A stretch of 7,675 nucleotides of DNA from Legionella genomosp. 1 (GCA_945901145.1 CAMDJY010000065.1:1-7675); one strand, 5' to 3'. Counted from the first letter of the stretch, positions 1 through 6,816 are shown. Notes: generated by a model not told the origin, from the sequence alone. Numbers and translations are program-made.

Positions 1-732
1 AACTCCCTGAAACGTGCTGCATATAATCATGGTTTTTCTTTAGGGGACTCGATTCTTGACTTGAGTGACTCGCCAACTGCCTTGTATTTTTTAGGAGCAA
101 ACGCAATTGGCATTGCTTGGTTTGAAATTGGTTTAGCTTTTGACTCATCTGATTCGCTCGCTCAATATGATTATATGCGTTCGATATTGTCAGCAATCCC
201 TTGTGAAGAGTTAGCCCGTGCTTGGATTCTTGCTCCGCTCAATTATAATATTTCAGATATATTTCATATGCTTGAACCTGATGGGATAGATCAGCGTGCA
301 CTTCATAAAGTAGGTGATATCGTTGAGCAATATGATACTTATCATAAGTATGTAAGACTCCAACAACTAATGAAACCAATACGCTCACATCAGGAAGCCC
401 TGTTGCGCTGTGAAGAAAAACGTCAAATACAACATACTGCTCAGAACAAAATAAGTAGAATATTAAATGGTGCACTACCATCTACCCGAGATATCATTAA
501 AATTTCTTCAGCCTACTTAAATAACGATGAAGCTAAACGAGCAATTTCATTGCTAACAGAAGCCATTATTCTCAACCCTTCCAGTGCTGAACTCTATAAC
601 AATCTTTGTGTCGCCTATGGCATAGAGAAGAAATACGTAGATGCTGTTTCTGCTTGCTCCAATGCATTGCGGATAGCGCCTCATTTTCAGTTAGCAAAAA
701 ATAATCTTGCATGGGTGTCAGCGGCTATTTAA
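1..732 (+). CDS. C-terminal part of a TPR-repeat protein, 5' end outside the window
   Basis: The reading frame is open from the first base of the window and has no need of the TTG at 61, so this is a gene cut by the window edge; 243 residues are visible. Two consecutive tetratricopeptide-like repeats can be read at about residues 161-195 (ending in LLTEAIILNPSS) and 197-230 (YNNLCVAYGIEKKYVDAVSA, then a helix ending NALRIAP), followed by the start of a capping helix. TPRs are helical hairpins that bind other proteins. The part before them (about residues 1-100, with FSLGDSILDLSDSPTALYFL and an aromatic-rich GIAWFEIG stretch) looks like a compact domain; it vaguely recalls the soluble C-terminal domains attached to multi-spanning glycosyltransferase-like membrane proteins, but that is only an impression. 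The middle (about 110-155) is charged and probably helical. No catalytic motif is visible. No terminator follows it before the kinase remnant. Confidence 0.7.
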   Translation, partial: NSLKRAAYNHGFSLGDSILDLSDSPTALYFLGANAIGIAWFEIGLAFDSSDSLAQYDYMRSILSAIPCEELARAWILAPLNYNISDIFHMLEPDGIDQRALHKVGDIVEQYDTYHKYVRLQQLMKPIRSHQEALLRCEEKRQIQHTAQNKISRILNGALPSTRDIIKISSAYLNNDEAKRAISLLTEAIILNPSSAELYNNLCVAYGIEKKYVDAVSACSNALRIAPHFQLAKNNLAWVSAAI

Positions 733-777
733 TTGGTTTTGTATTGCCAAAACGAATAGATGGCGGATCTAAAATAG

Positions 778-906
778 CATGTTCTGTTGAACCAACAACC
801 TTCTGATGTATATGCATTTGGAGTTGTATTATGGGAAATTGAAACAGGACAGGTCCCTTACCGTCAGATGAGTGAATTCCAGTTTGTAAGCAAAATAAAA
901 CATTAA
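778..906 (+). pseudogene. Fragment of a eukaryotic-like protein kinase (subdomain IX region)
   Basis: Forty-two codons lie between TAG at 775 and TAA at 904. They read through SDVYAFGVVLWEI and then ETGQVPYRQMSEFQF. This is the hallmark of kinase subdomain IX: the invariant Asp (codon at 805) and Gly (codon at 820) in the D-x-Y-x-F-G-V-x-L-W-E pattern, followed by the T-G-x-x-P-Y turn that is typical of tyrosine-kinase-like (TKL) and related eukaryotic kinases. The ATP-binding lobe, the catalytic HRD loop, the DFG motif and the C-terminal helices are all missing. Stops at 757 and 775 lie just upstream in this frame, and there is no ribosome site or start codon. I read it as the relic of a deleted kinase gene. 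The same frame goes on for seven codons after the stop (KFPRIHR) to another stop, which could be more of the relic. Kinases of this type in bacteria are often horizontally acquired and occur in amoeba-associated lineages. The match is short but specific. Confidence 0.68.
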
Positions 907-971
907 AAATTCCCTCGCATACATCGTTAAAATTTTAAGTCCAAAATGCTGCTTAATTAAAATCAAAGAGT

Positions 972-1001
972 AGAGCATGACACCCAAAAGTGGCATGCTC
1001 T
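972..1001 (-). terminator. Probable intrinsic terminator of the fadI-fadJ operon
   Basis: An 8-bp stem (AGAGCATG at 972-979 with CATGCTCT at 994-1001) encloses a mismatch, three further pairs and a six-base loop. It begins 16 bases beyond the fadJ stop codon. On the minus strand it is followed by a T-rich but interrupted run (TACTCTTTGATTTT). The plus-strand side has no T tract, so it most likely serves the fad operon only. Confidence 0.65.
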
Positions 1002-1016
1002 CGATTCAGACATAGC

Positions 1017-3053
1017 TTAAGACATAGCTTCAGAAATATCTCGATTGGCTTTAAAACGCTCGCCATATTGCGCTTGCAATTGTTCAATCAAGGCGTTTAA
1101 TTTTTCATGGCCAAAATGTTGTGCATAATGCATGGGCCCGCCTCTAAACGGTGCAAATCCAGCACCAAAAATCATGCCTGCATCGATTAAATCCGCATCT
1201 GCGACCACTTGTTCAGTTAAGCATGTCGTTGCTTCATTGACCATGCGTAAAATTAAACGATTTGCAATTTCTAAATGATGTTGGTCGTTTTTAACTTTTT
1301 GTTTTATCGGCTTACCTTTGCTGTTATAGCGATAAAACCCTTGTCCGGATTTTCGCCCCAATTGACCCGCCTGCACCATGTCGACCAAACGTTTAGGAAC
1401 GCTGCCACCAAAATGAGAGGTTAAATTTTCAGCCACAGCAAGACAAACATCCATACCCACCGTATCTGCAAGTTCAACCGGGCCCATCATCATGCCAAAA
1501 GCTTGAGCGGCTTCGTCGATAACTTCTGGTTGGTAGCCATCCTCGAGTAATTGCACACATTCTAGTAAATAAGGCATTAATACACGATTAACTAAAAAGC
1601 CTGGACTAGATTTGACCGGGAGAGGCAAACGAGCAATTTGAGCCACAAAAGAACAGGCTTGTGCCGCAATTGCTGGTAAGGTTTGATCGCTTGTGACCAC
1701 CTCAACCAATTCCATCTGCGCAACCGGATTAAAGAAATGAATCCCAACTAAGCGCTCAGGATTGAGCATAACTTGGCTAATATCACTTAAAGGAATACTC
1801 GAGGTGTTGGTCGCAAGTAGTGCATCGGACTTGGCAACGGCTTCAATATGCTTAAAAATAGCTTGTTTTGCTTCTAAATTTTCAAAAATAGCTTCAATAA
1901 TCACATCCGCACGCTTAACCCCGTATCCTTGTGGATCAGGAATTAATCGATCCATTGCAGCTTGAATTTTTCGAGGTTTACGCAGTTTTTTCTTAAACAA
2001 CGCATATGCACGTCCGATTGCGGGTGCAATCCGCTCATAAGATTGATCTTGTAACGTCACCTGGAACCCTTGTCTGGCACACCATGCAGCAATATCCCCA
2101 CCCATGACGCCTGCACCAATGACATGAACATGTTTTGCCCTAAAATTTGTATCTTTTGCAAAGCTTTTTAAACGTTCTCGCAATAAAAATATCCGAATAA
2201 GGTTTTTCGCTGTATCGTTTTGGTTTAACAAATGATGCACAGAATCTGCTTCTTTTAAATACGCACGATTATCAAAACCATTTTCTTTTTCCCATAAGTC
2301 AATCACTGCATATGGCGCAGGGTAATGCTCTTTTCTTACTTTTTTAGCCACTTGATAGCGAATTAATTGAGCTAATAAAGCACGAACAGGCGTCAGATTT
2401 GTTAAAGATTGTATCCAAGTTGCTTTACGTTTTTCCGGTTTATTATTAATAAAATAGACCGCTGCCCGTTTTAGCTGGCGAAGAGGCACAACATCATCGA
2501 CGATGCCAAGTGCTTTTGCCTTGGGTGCACGAATGCTTGCTCCCGTTAAAATCGTTTGCGTTAGTGCTTGAAAGCCACCAATTAATCTTGGTAAGCGAAC
2601 AGTCCCTCCCCACCCCGGATGAAACCCTAATAAAATTTCTGGAAGCCCAAAGCAGGTGCTGTCTTCGTCTGTTGCTATCCGATAATCACAAGCTAAAACC
2701 AGTTCCATCCCTCCGCCCATACAAAAACCATTGATCAAGGCAACGCTAGGTATTGGTAACTGTTCTAATCGTGAAAAAACTGCTTGGCCTTTTCTTAAAA
2801 AATCAATTGCTTTCTCAGAACTATCAAGTGTCGCGAGGGTGTGAATATCTGCCCCAGCGATAAAGCCTTTCTTTTTTAATGAGTGAATCACTACACCCTT
2901 GGCATGACTCATGTTGGCAATATCGTGCAATAAACTATTAAGCTCATCTAACACTTCATCGCTGATACTATTAACACTTTCTCCAAAACGATCCAGACCA
3001 AGCCAAATAATTTGGTCTGGATCAATTTCCATAACCCAATGTTTATGATTCAT
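1017..3053 (-). CDS. fadJ: Fatty-acid oxidation complex alpha subunit (enoyl-CoA hydratase / 3-hydroxyacyl-CoA dehydrogenase)
   Basis: This 678-residue bifunctional enzyme performs steps two and three of beta-oxidation: hydration of 2-enoyl-CoA, then NAD-dependent oxidation of L-3-hydroxyacyl-CoA. The N-terminal crotonase domain (about 1-190) shows the oxyanion-hole segment FIAGADI (64-70), GGGMELVLACDYRIA with catalytic Glu117, and GLPEILLG with Glu139. After a linker, the dehydrogenase part starts near 307 with the Rossmann fingerprint VIGAGVMGG (Gly313, 315, 318). It continues with NTSSIPLSDI (416-425), the catalytic His439 in GIHFFNP with partner Glu451, and PGFLVNR with Asn489. Two C-terminal helical domains follow, including FGMMMGPVELADTVG (519-533) and FGAGFAPFRGGP (629-640). 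The protein is shorter than E. coli FadJ (714) or FadB (729). GGAGGT at 3062-3067, nine bases before ATG, supports the start. The gene overlaps the thiolase gene by 11 bases, so translation is probably coupled. Gene order (thiolase first) favours fadJ over fadB; the exact subfamily is inference. Confidence 0.93.
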   Translation of the reverse strand: MNHKHWVMEIDPDQIIWLGLDRFGESVNSISDEVLDELNSLLHDIANMSHAKGVVIHSLKKKGFIAGADIHTLATLDSSEKAIDFLRKGQAVFSRLEQLPIPSVALINGFCMGGGMELVLACDYRIATDEDSTCFGLPEILLGFHPGWGGTVRLPRLIGGFQALTQTILTGASIRAPKAKALGIVDDVVPLRQLKRAAVYFINNKPEKRKATWIQSLTNLTPVRALLAQLIRYQVAKKVRKEHYPAPYAVIDLWEKENGFDNRAYLKEADSVHHLLNQNDTAKNLIRIFLLRERLKSFAKDTNFRAKHVHVIGAGVMGGDIAAWCARQGFQVTLQDQSYERIAPAIGRAYALFKKKLRKPRKIQAAMDRLIPDPQGYGVKRADVIIEAIFENLEAKQAIFKHIEAVAKSDALLATNTSSIPLSDISQVMLNPERLVGIHFFNPVAQMELVEVVTSDQTLPAIAAQACSFVAQIARLPLPVKSSPGFLVNRVLMPYLLECVQLLEDGYQPEVIDEAAQAFGMMMGPVELADTVGMDVCLAVAENLTSHFGGSVPKRLVDMVQAGQLGRKSGQGFYRYNSKGKPIKQKVKNDQHHLEIANRLILRMVNEATTCLTEQVVADADLIDAGMIFGAGFAPFRGGPMHYAQHFGHEKLNALIEQLQAQYGERFKANRDISEAMS

Positions 3054-4365
3054 AATGATTTACCTCCGTTGTACGTTCAACATACATCGCCCCACCTTGA
3101 CCACCACCAATACAGATAGCCGCCATGCCTCTTGTACCATGTTGTTGTTTTAATTGTTCTAAGACATGCAAAACGATGCGTGCACCACTAGCACCAATGG
3201 GATGACCTGCAGCAATGGCACCGCCATCTTGATTAACGCGATCACGCGCTGGAGCGCCCATCACAGCATTGAGGTTTAATTCTTGACGACAATATGCTTC
3301 ATCATCCCATGCAGATAAACAAGCTAATACTTGCGCTGCAAAAGCTTCGTTGATTTCCCAAGTATCTAAGTCATTCGGCTGTAAACCTTGTCGTTCTAAA
3401 ATTGGCGTTGCAGCATGTACTGGCCCTAAACCCATTTGTGATGGCGCAAGTGCCGCCCATTGTGAATCGACAATCCGTCCCATCACAGTTAAACCATGAC
3501 GTTCGACGGCTTCGGCGCTAGCAAGCAGCAATAAGCAAGCACCATCGGTAATTTGCGAGCTATTACCAGCCGTAACCATGCCATATTTTTTATCAAAAAA
3601 AGGTTTAAGTTTAGCTAATTTTTCAACAGTAGAATCAGAACGAATGCCATCATCTCCTGCATAATAATTTCCTTTTTTATCAATGATGGGGGTCACTTCG
3701 TGCATACGTCCTTCTGCATAAGCTTTGGCTAAATTTTGATGACTTTCATTTGCAAATTGGTCCATCGCTTCGCGGGTAATACCAAAACGATAAGCCAAAT
3801 TTTCAGCGGTTTGCCCCATATTCAAACCAACAATCGGATCAGTTAAACCTCGTAATAAAGCAATCACTGGAATAAAAAAAGAAGGTCTTATTTTTACTAA
3901 AAGCCCTGCACGTTGTTGCAGATTTTTAGCTGAAAACCAGCGCGCGAGCCATCCGGCCATGTGTTCATTAAATAATAAGGGCGCATGACTCATGGCATCG
4001 ACACCACCGGCCAATACCAACTGACTGCGACCGTTCGCAATTTGCATGGCAGCATTATCCAGCGCTTGCATGCCAGAAGCACAGTTACGCATCACCGTAA
4101 ATCCTGGAACTTTATCGCCACACCCCAAACGCAAAGCCACAACGCGGGCAATATTTGCTTCATCAGGGCCTGGCATAGCAGAGCCTAGAATCACTTCATC
4201 GAGATCTGTTGGAGAGATAGGTTGACGCATAAGCAGCGGTAAACCTGCAGCAACTGCTAAATCAGAAGCGCTTAATGTTCCTACCCCTTTGGCTTTTAAA
4301 AACGGTGTACGATTGCCATCGACAACGTAGACAGCTTTTCCACTTAAATTTGATTTTCCCTGCAT
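3043..4365 (-). CDS. fadI: Acetyl-CoA acyltransferase (3-ketoacyl-CoA thiolase), beta-oxidation complex beta subunit
   Basis: This thiolase of 440 residues cleaves 3-ketoacyl-CoA with CoA into acetyl-CoA and a shortened acyl-CoA, the last step of beta-oxidation. All catalytic elements are present: nucleophilic Cys95 in RNCASGMQA, the NEAFA motif at 339-343, His388 in GHPIGASG and Cys418 in CIGGGQGG. The length is that of FadI (436 in E. coli) rather than FadA (387). The extra segment, an arginine- and aromatic-rich loop at about 135-180, lies where trifunctional-type thiolases carry their membrane-association loop. E. coli FadI has HEAFA and a different C-terminal Cys context, so this is a somewhat different branch. 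The start is doubtful by one codon: AGGAGG at 4370-4375 lies one base before a first ATG (4366-4368) and four bases before a second (4363-4365). I chose the second because the first is too close to the ribosome site. It is the first gene of the operon with fadJ. Confidence 0.92.
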   Translation of the reverse strand: MQGKSNLSGKAVYVVDGNRTPFLKAKGVGTLSASDLAVAAGLPLLMRQPISPTDLDEVILGSAMPGPDEANIARVVALRLGCGDKVPGFTVMRNCASGMQALDNAAMQIANGRSQLVLAGGVDAMSHAPLLFNEHMAGWLARWFSAKNLQQRAGLLVKIRPSFFIPVIALLRGLTDPIVGLNMGQTAENLAYRFGITREAMDQFANESHQNLAKAYAEGRMHEVTPIIDKKGNYYAGDDGIRSDSTVEKLAKLKPFFDKKYGMVTAGNSSQITDGACLLLLASAEAVERHGLTVMGRIVDSQWAALAPSQMGLGPVHAATPILERQGLQPNDLDTWEINEAFAAQVLACLSAWDDEAYCRQELNLNAVMGAPARDRVNQDGGAIAAGHPIGASGARIVLHVLEQLKQQHGTRGMAAICIGGGQGGAMYVERTTEVNHYES

Positions 4366-4454
4366 CATGCCTCCTACTTTCTTACGAAATCATTGAAACA
4401 GCAACGATACCTTAAATTTACAGATCTTAAAACAAATTCTGTCGTTAAAATTGG

Positions 4455-4460
4455 ATTATA
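4455..4460 (-). promoter_or_regulatory. Candidate -10 element of the fadI-fadJ promoter
   Basis: Reading the minus strand, a perfect TATAAT occurs about 90 bases upstream of the thiolase start. No good -35 is seen at the usual 16-18 base distance (CAGTAA or similar), so the promoter may be weak or need an activator. It sits just outside the -35 of the divergent tRNA promoter. No clear FadR-type operator was recognised. Confidence 0.35.
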
Positions 4461-4462
4461 GG

Positions 4463-4490
4463 TTGACGGACATTGATTTACTGGTATACT
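4463..4490 (+). promoter_or_regulatory. Sigma-70 promoter of the tRNA-Ser/tRNA-Arg unit
   Basis: TTGACG (4463-4468) and TATACT (4485-4490) are separated by 16 bases, each with five of six consensus positions. The next bases, CTCGGTCGG, form a GC-rich discriminator of the kind found in stable-RNA promoters under stringent control. The tRNA-Ser gene starts 15 bases after the -10 box. Confidence 0.8.
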
Positions 4491-4505
4491 CTCGGTCGGT
4501 CAAGT

Positions 4506-4596
4506 GGAGAGATGGCCGAGTGGTCGAAGGCGCTCCCCTGCTAAGGGAGTATGGGACAAAATCTCATCGAGGGTTCGAATCCCTCTCTCTCCGCCA
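4506..4596 (+). tRNA. tRNA-Ser (anticodon GCU)
   Basis: This 91-base class II tRNA reads AGC and AGU codons. The acceptor stem GGAGAGA (4506-4512) pairs with TCTCTCC (4586-4592), followed by G73 and an encoded CCA. The anticodon stem CTCCC/GGGAG encloses the loop CTGCTAA, with anticodon GCT at 4540-4542. The long variable arm typical of serine tRNAs is visible as TGGGA/TCTCA around a five-base loop (4552-4566). The T arm is GAGGG-TTCGAAT-CCCTC. Confidence 0.97.
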
Positions 4597-4603
4597 AATC
4601 GAC

Positions 4604-4680
4604 GCGCCCGTAGCTCAGTTGGATAGAGTATCTGGCTACGAACCAGGGGGTCGGAGGTTCGAATCCTTCCGGGCGCGCCA
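4604..4680 (+). tRNA. tRNA-Arg (anticodon ACG)
   Basis: This 77-base tRNA reads CGN codons after deamination of A34 to inosine, normally by TadA. The acceptor stem GCGCCCG (4604-4610) pairs with CGGGCGC, then G73 and an encoded CCA ending at 4680. The anticodon loop CTACGAA carries ACG at 4638-4640. The T stem has one G-U pair (GGAGG/CCTTC). It lies seven bases behind tRNA-Ser and has no promoter of its own, so the two are almost surely one transcript. No clear terminator follows. Confidence 0.97.
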
Positions 4681-4800
4681 TTTCCAGCCGATTACCTTTA
4701 GAAAAGGTTAAAGCACTTCAAAAACACACTAAATATTAAAATGTATCATGTTGTTTCCATGCAATATGGGCGGTAGATTACAGTTTGCTTTTAAAAATCC

Positions 4801-5112
4801 TCAATCAATCCTTCCTTCCTTCAACAAATCGTTTTTTAACTTATGGTATAATGCAATAAATGTTTTGCTAAAATCAAAACTCGAATATTTTGTTTTTTCT
4901 AACTGAGTCATTGTAATATTAAATGGAATATAAGATTGCTTTGCTTGTAGTCGTTGAAATATTGGACAAATTGAATCTGCTGCTTTGGCTATTTTGGCTT
5001 CTAATGATTCTTTTTTTTCAAACTCGTACCACAAGGCTTCTAATTCTTTACCAAATGCTGGATACAAGGACATCAATTTTTTAAGCGCATCAATTTCAAT
5101 TGCCTCCTTATT
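4801..5112 (-). pseudogene. C-terminal remnant of an HD-domain phosphohydrolase (YfbR/HDDC2-like)
   Basis: The frame runs from just after TAA at 5113-5115 to the stop at 4801-4803 and gives 103 residues. The segment ELEALWYEFEKKESLEAKIA, followed by KAADSICPIFQRL, matches the C-terminal pattern of HD-superfamily nucleotidases of the YfbR/HDDC2 type (LW-x-E-[FY]-E...S-x-EA-[KR]-...-D). The metal-binding His and His-Asp of the HD motif, which would lie in the N-terminal half, are absent, so it cannot be an active enzyme. The family similarity starts at or before residue 1 (NKEAIEIDALKKLMSLYP) and therefore reaches the upstream stop. That rules out the TTG/ATG at 5071-5076 as a natural start; no ribosome site precedes them either. 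Adding one A to the AAAA run near 5111-5114 would join the frame to LDK upstream, so a frameshift may have contributed. Beyond that the sequence changes abruptly into a GC-rich patch. Family assignment is from pattern only. Confidence 0.62.
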
Positions 5113-5138
5113 TTATCTAAATTCATTCTTTATTTCTC

Positions 5139-5207
5139 GTCTGGTGGCTGAAATGACTTGCCCCACCCCGACCATCGAATTTTCCGGGGTACAATTCTGA
5201 CTTGGTG
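5139..5207. other. GC-rich patch with strong inverted repeat, possible mobile-element scar
   Basis: About 70 bases are clearly richer in G and C than the AT-rich DNA on both sides. They contain a CCCCACCCCG run and a six-base inverted repeat, ACCCCG (5165-5170) with CGGGGT (5185-5190), around a 14-base spacer. The patch begins near where the HD-hydrolase remnant loses its similarity. I do not recognise the element, and no flanking target duplication was found. On the minus strand a 39-codon ORF from ATG at 5232 crosses it and ends at the TAA at 5113, but it resembles nothing I know. Confidence 0.35.
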
Positions 5208-5232
5208 TTTCAATAAAATCAGCAAGCAACAT

Positions 5233-5673
5233 ATAATATCTCTTTTATATATTTTTTAAACTTATATTTATAAAAAAGTGCGGTGAATGAGCGGTGAAGA
5301 TTAAAGTGAAAAATAACTTATTGATTATTAATTGATTTTCACTGACTTTTCATCATGTTTTCACCAGAGGTTCAACGTCAAATACTTACTATGTAAGGTG
5401 AATAACCAGTTAATTAATTTGAATTTTACCTAAAGCAAACACTCAACTTATATTTTCTGTATTAAATTATTTGAGTTCGCTTACAGCACTTGTCCATAAC
5501 AGTCTAATATGATGTGTTGAAGAGTGTTTCTATTTAAGTGTCGAAAAATATCATATTTAAAACACTTTAACAATCGCATAATAAATGCACACCAAACAAG
5601 AGGCTTATTTATCGTTTATTTATTCTCGATTCTCTATCCTCAATTTTTGATGATTCTGTCATTGCCATAACGC
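5233..5673. other. AT-rich non-coding region
   Basis: No credible gene was found on either strand in these 441 bases: frames are short and lack ribosome sites. Apart from the phased GTGAA array (5282-5402, listed separately) I see only a weak inverted repeat, AGTGTTT (5523-5529) with AAACACT (5560-5566) around a 30-base loop, and several TTAATTAA-like AT-rich runs. It could be the eroded remains of genes lost with the N-terminal half of the HD hydrolase. Confidence 0.55.
5282..5402. repeat. Symmetric, helically phased array of GTGAA-type motifs
   Basis: GGTGAA occurs at 5282 and 5293 and AGTGAAAA at 5305. In the opposite orientation TTTTCACT starts at 5336, TTTTCATC at 5347 and TTTTCACC at 5358. 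Steps are 11, 12, then 11 and 11 bases, about one helical turn each. The outer ends mirror each other around position 5323-5324, so 5282-5365 is also a long imperfect palindrome with an AT-rich centre. A seventh GGTGAA lies at 5397-5402. The layout suits multiple binding sites on one face of the DNA, or a decayed terminal-repeat element. The binding protein, if any, is unknown. Confidence 0.5.
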
Positions 5674-5707
5674 ACATCCCGCACAAATAAAAAATAATGC
5701 GGGATGT
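5674..5707 (-). terminator. Strong hairpin just downstream of queF, probable transcript end
   Basis: A perfect 10-bp inverted repeat, ACATCCCGCA (5674-5683) with TGCGGGATGT (5698-5707), encloses a 14-base loop that is T-rich on the minus strand. It begins six bases after the queF stop. The expected T tract after the stem is missing on both strands (minus strand continues GCGTTATGG), so it is either a weak intrinsic terminator or a 3'-end stabilising hairpin. Confidence 0.55.
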
Positions 5708-5713
5708 TATCTC

Positions 5714-6565
5714 TTACTGCCGAATTAAACGGAGATTACCGGCAAAAGCCGTTTGTTCTGTGGAGCGATACGGATTAATATCTAACCCACCCCGCCGCGT
5801 ATATCGACCATACACGGTCAAGGAAGTTGGTTTGCATTTATGCATGATATCCACAAAGATGCGTTCAATGCATTGCTCGTGAAATTCGTTGTGATTACGG
5901 AATGATACGAGATATTTTAATAAGCCCTCACGACTTATTTTTTTGCCAGTATAGGTAATCTGTACACTACCCCAATCAGGCTGATTTGTAACTAAGCAAT
6001 TCGATTTGAGCAAATCAGAGCATAAGGTTTCACTAACTTCTCCTTCCTCAACTTCTAGAAAAGCTGGTTCAACCAAATACACTGAGCATTCAACATCAAG
6101 TTCGTCAATCGATTCGCCCTTGAGTGCTTGGATGTTAAATGCATTGGCTTTATCAAGTGTCACGATTCGAACCACGACATCAACCTCAATACGCTTTTCC
6201 AAGTCACGTTTAATCATGAACTCAAGCGTATCAATACTGCTGATTTTTGTGTTGTTAAATGAATTAAAATAAAGTTTTAGCGACTTTGATTCTATCAGTT
6301 TTGGAGAGCGACAATCGTAAATAATTTCTGCAATTCCGACCATTGGTTTCCCTTTGTCATTCAGCCATGAGACTTCATAATGATTCCAGCAATCAAAACC
6401 ATAAAAAGGTAATTTGTTTGAATTAATACCAATTTCTTGGCGCTTTGCAGCACGCGGAATAGGATATAGACGATTCGGATTATAAGCAGATTCATAATCT
6501 GATTTTTTACCCAACTCTGATTCATTGGATATCGATTGATATTGTTCTAATATATGATTGTTCAT
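5714..6565 (-). CDS. queF: NADPH-dependent 7-cyano-7-deazaguanine reductase (QueF)
   Basis: QueF reduces the nitrile of preQ0 to the aminomethyl group of preQ1 with two NADPH, a cytosolic step of queuosine biosynthesis; preQ1 is then inserted by Tgt at the wobble position of GUN-anticodon tRNAs. The 283 residues match the long two-domain class (E. coli QueF, 282). The N-terminal half carries the family signature ESKSLKLYFNSFN (92-104). The C-terminal half holds the catalytic Cys190 in KSNCLVT and Asp197 in QPDWGS, then SFRNHNEFHEQCIERIF with His229 and Glu230 for substrate binding, and the conserved YTRRGGLDINPYRS near the end. Nothing essential is missing. GGAGAT at 6573-6578, seven bases before the ATG, supports the start. 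The gene stands alone; queC, queD and queE are not in the window. No preQ1 riboswitch was recognised in the leader, and its promoter is not obvious in the roughly 190 bases upstream. Confidence 0.97.
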   Translation of the reverse strand: MNNHILEQYQSISNESELGKKSDYESAYNPNRLYPIPRAAKRQEIGINSNKLPFYGFDCWNHYEVSWLNDKGKPMVGIAEIIYDCRSPKLIESKSLKLYFNSFNNTKISSIDTLEFMIKRDLEKRIEVDVVVRIVTLDKANAFNIQALKGESIDELDVECSVYLVEPAFLEVEEGEVSETLCSDLLKSNCLVTNQPDWGSVQITYTGKKISREGLLKYLVSFRNHNEFHEQCIERIFVDIMHKCKPTSLTVYGRYTRRGGLDINPYRSTEQTAFAGNLRLIRQ

Positions 6566-6733
6566 CGAGTTTATCTCCAGTATTTCAATGATTCTGGCAT
6601 TACTTTTCCAGTTAATGGGCTACCAGTATTTTAGAGGATTTTAGAACTTATGGGTAACGATATGTTTGTGATTCAATGATCATAATGACGATAAATTCCA
6701 TGCATGATGAAATTAAACAGATTCAATATCAGC

Positions 6734-6751
6734 AATCTCCGTACGGAGATT
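6734..6751. promoter_or_regulatory. Perfect 18-bp palindrome, probable operator
   Basis: AATCTCCGTACGGAGATT is identical on both strands and ends seven bases before the -35 box of the promoter at 6759. A perfect nine-base half-site without spacer is far beyond chance at one promoter and indicates a dimeric DNA-binding regulator acting upstream of the -35, the usual place of an activator, although repression is possible. The motif does not occur elsewhere in the window. CTCC...GGAG half-sites recall MerR-family operators, but those sit between -35 and -10 with a long spacer, which is not the case here. Confidence 0.6.
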
Positions 6752-6758
6752 CTATCTA

Positions 6759-6787
6759 TTGACTTATTTATAAAAATATTGAATAAT
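6759..6787 (+). promoter_or_regulatory. Sigma-70 promoter of the 37-residue ORF and WH-HH gene
   Basis: TTGACT (6759-6764) and AATAAT (6782-6787) each match five of six consensus positions with the ideal 17-base spacer. Transcription would start near 6794, leaving a short leader of about 23 bases before the ATG at 6817. Confidence 0.7.
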
Positions 6788-6816
6788 ATAAGTTCATATA
6801 CGTAAGGAGAAAAACC

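Noticed and set aside
1762..2734. Plus-strand ORFs inside fadJ (1762-1965, 2510-2734)
   Set aside because: Antisense shadows of a clearly conserved enzyme, without ribosome sites or recognisable products.
4694..4708. Hairpin ACCTTT-AGA-AAAGGT after tRNA-Arg as a terminator
   Set aside because: Only six pairs, mostly A-T, with no T tract behind it on either strand.
4451..4711. An 86-codon plus-strand ORF
   Set aside because: It runs straight through both tRNA genes; its reading is a by-product of the tRNA sequences.
4985..5200. Plus-strand 71-codon ORF
   Set aside because: Mostly antisense to the HD-hydrolase remnant and ends in the GC-rich patch; no ribosome site or family resemblance.
6006..6272. 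Plus-strand ORF inside queF
   Set aside because: Antisense to conserved QueF coding sequence; serine-rich low-information translation.
6566..6733. preQ1 riboswitch in the queF leader
   Set aside because: I could not find the small hairpin with the A-rich pseudoknot tail and the overlap with the ribosome site expected of such an element.
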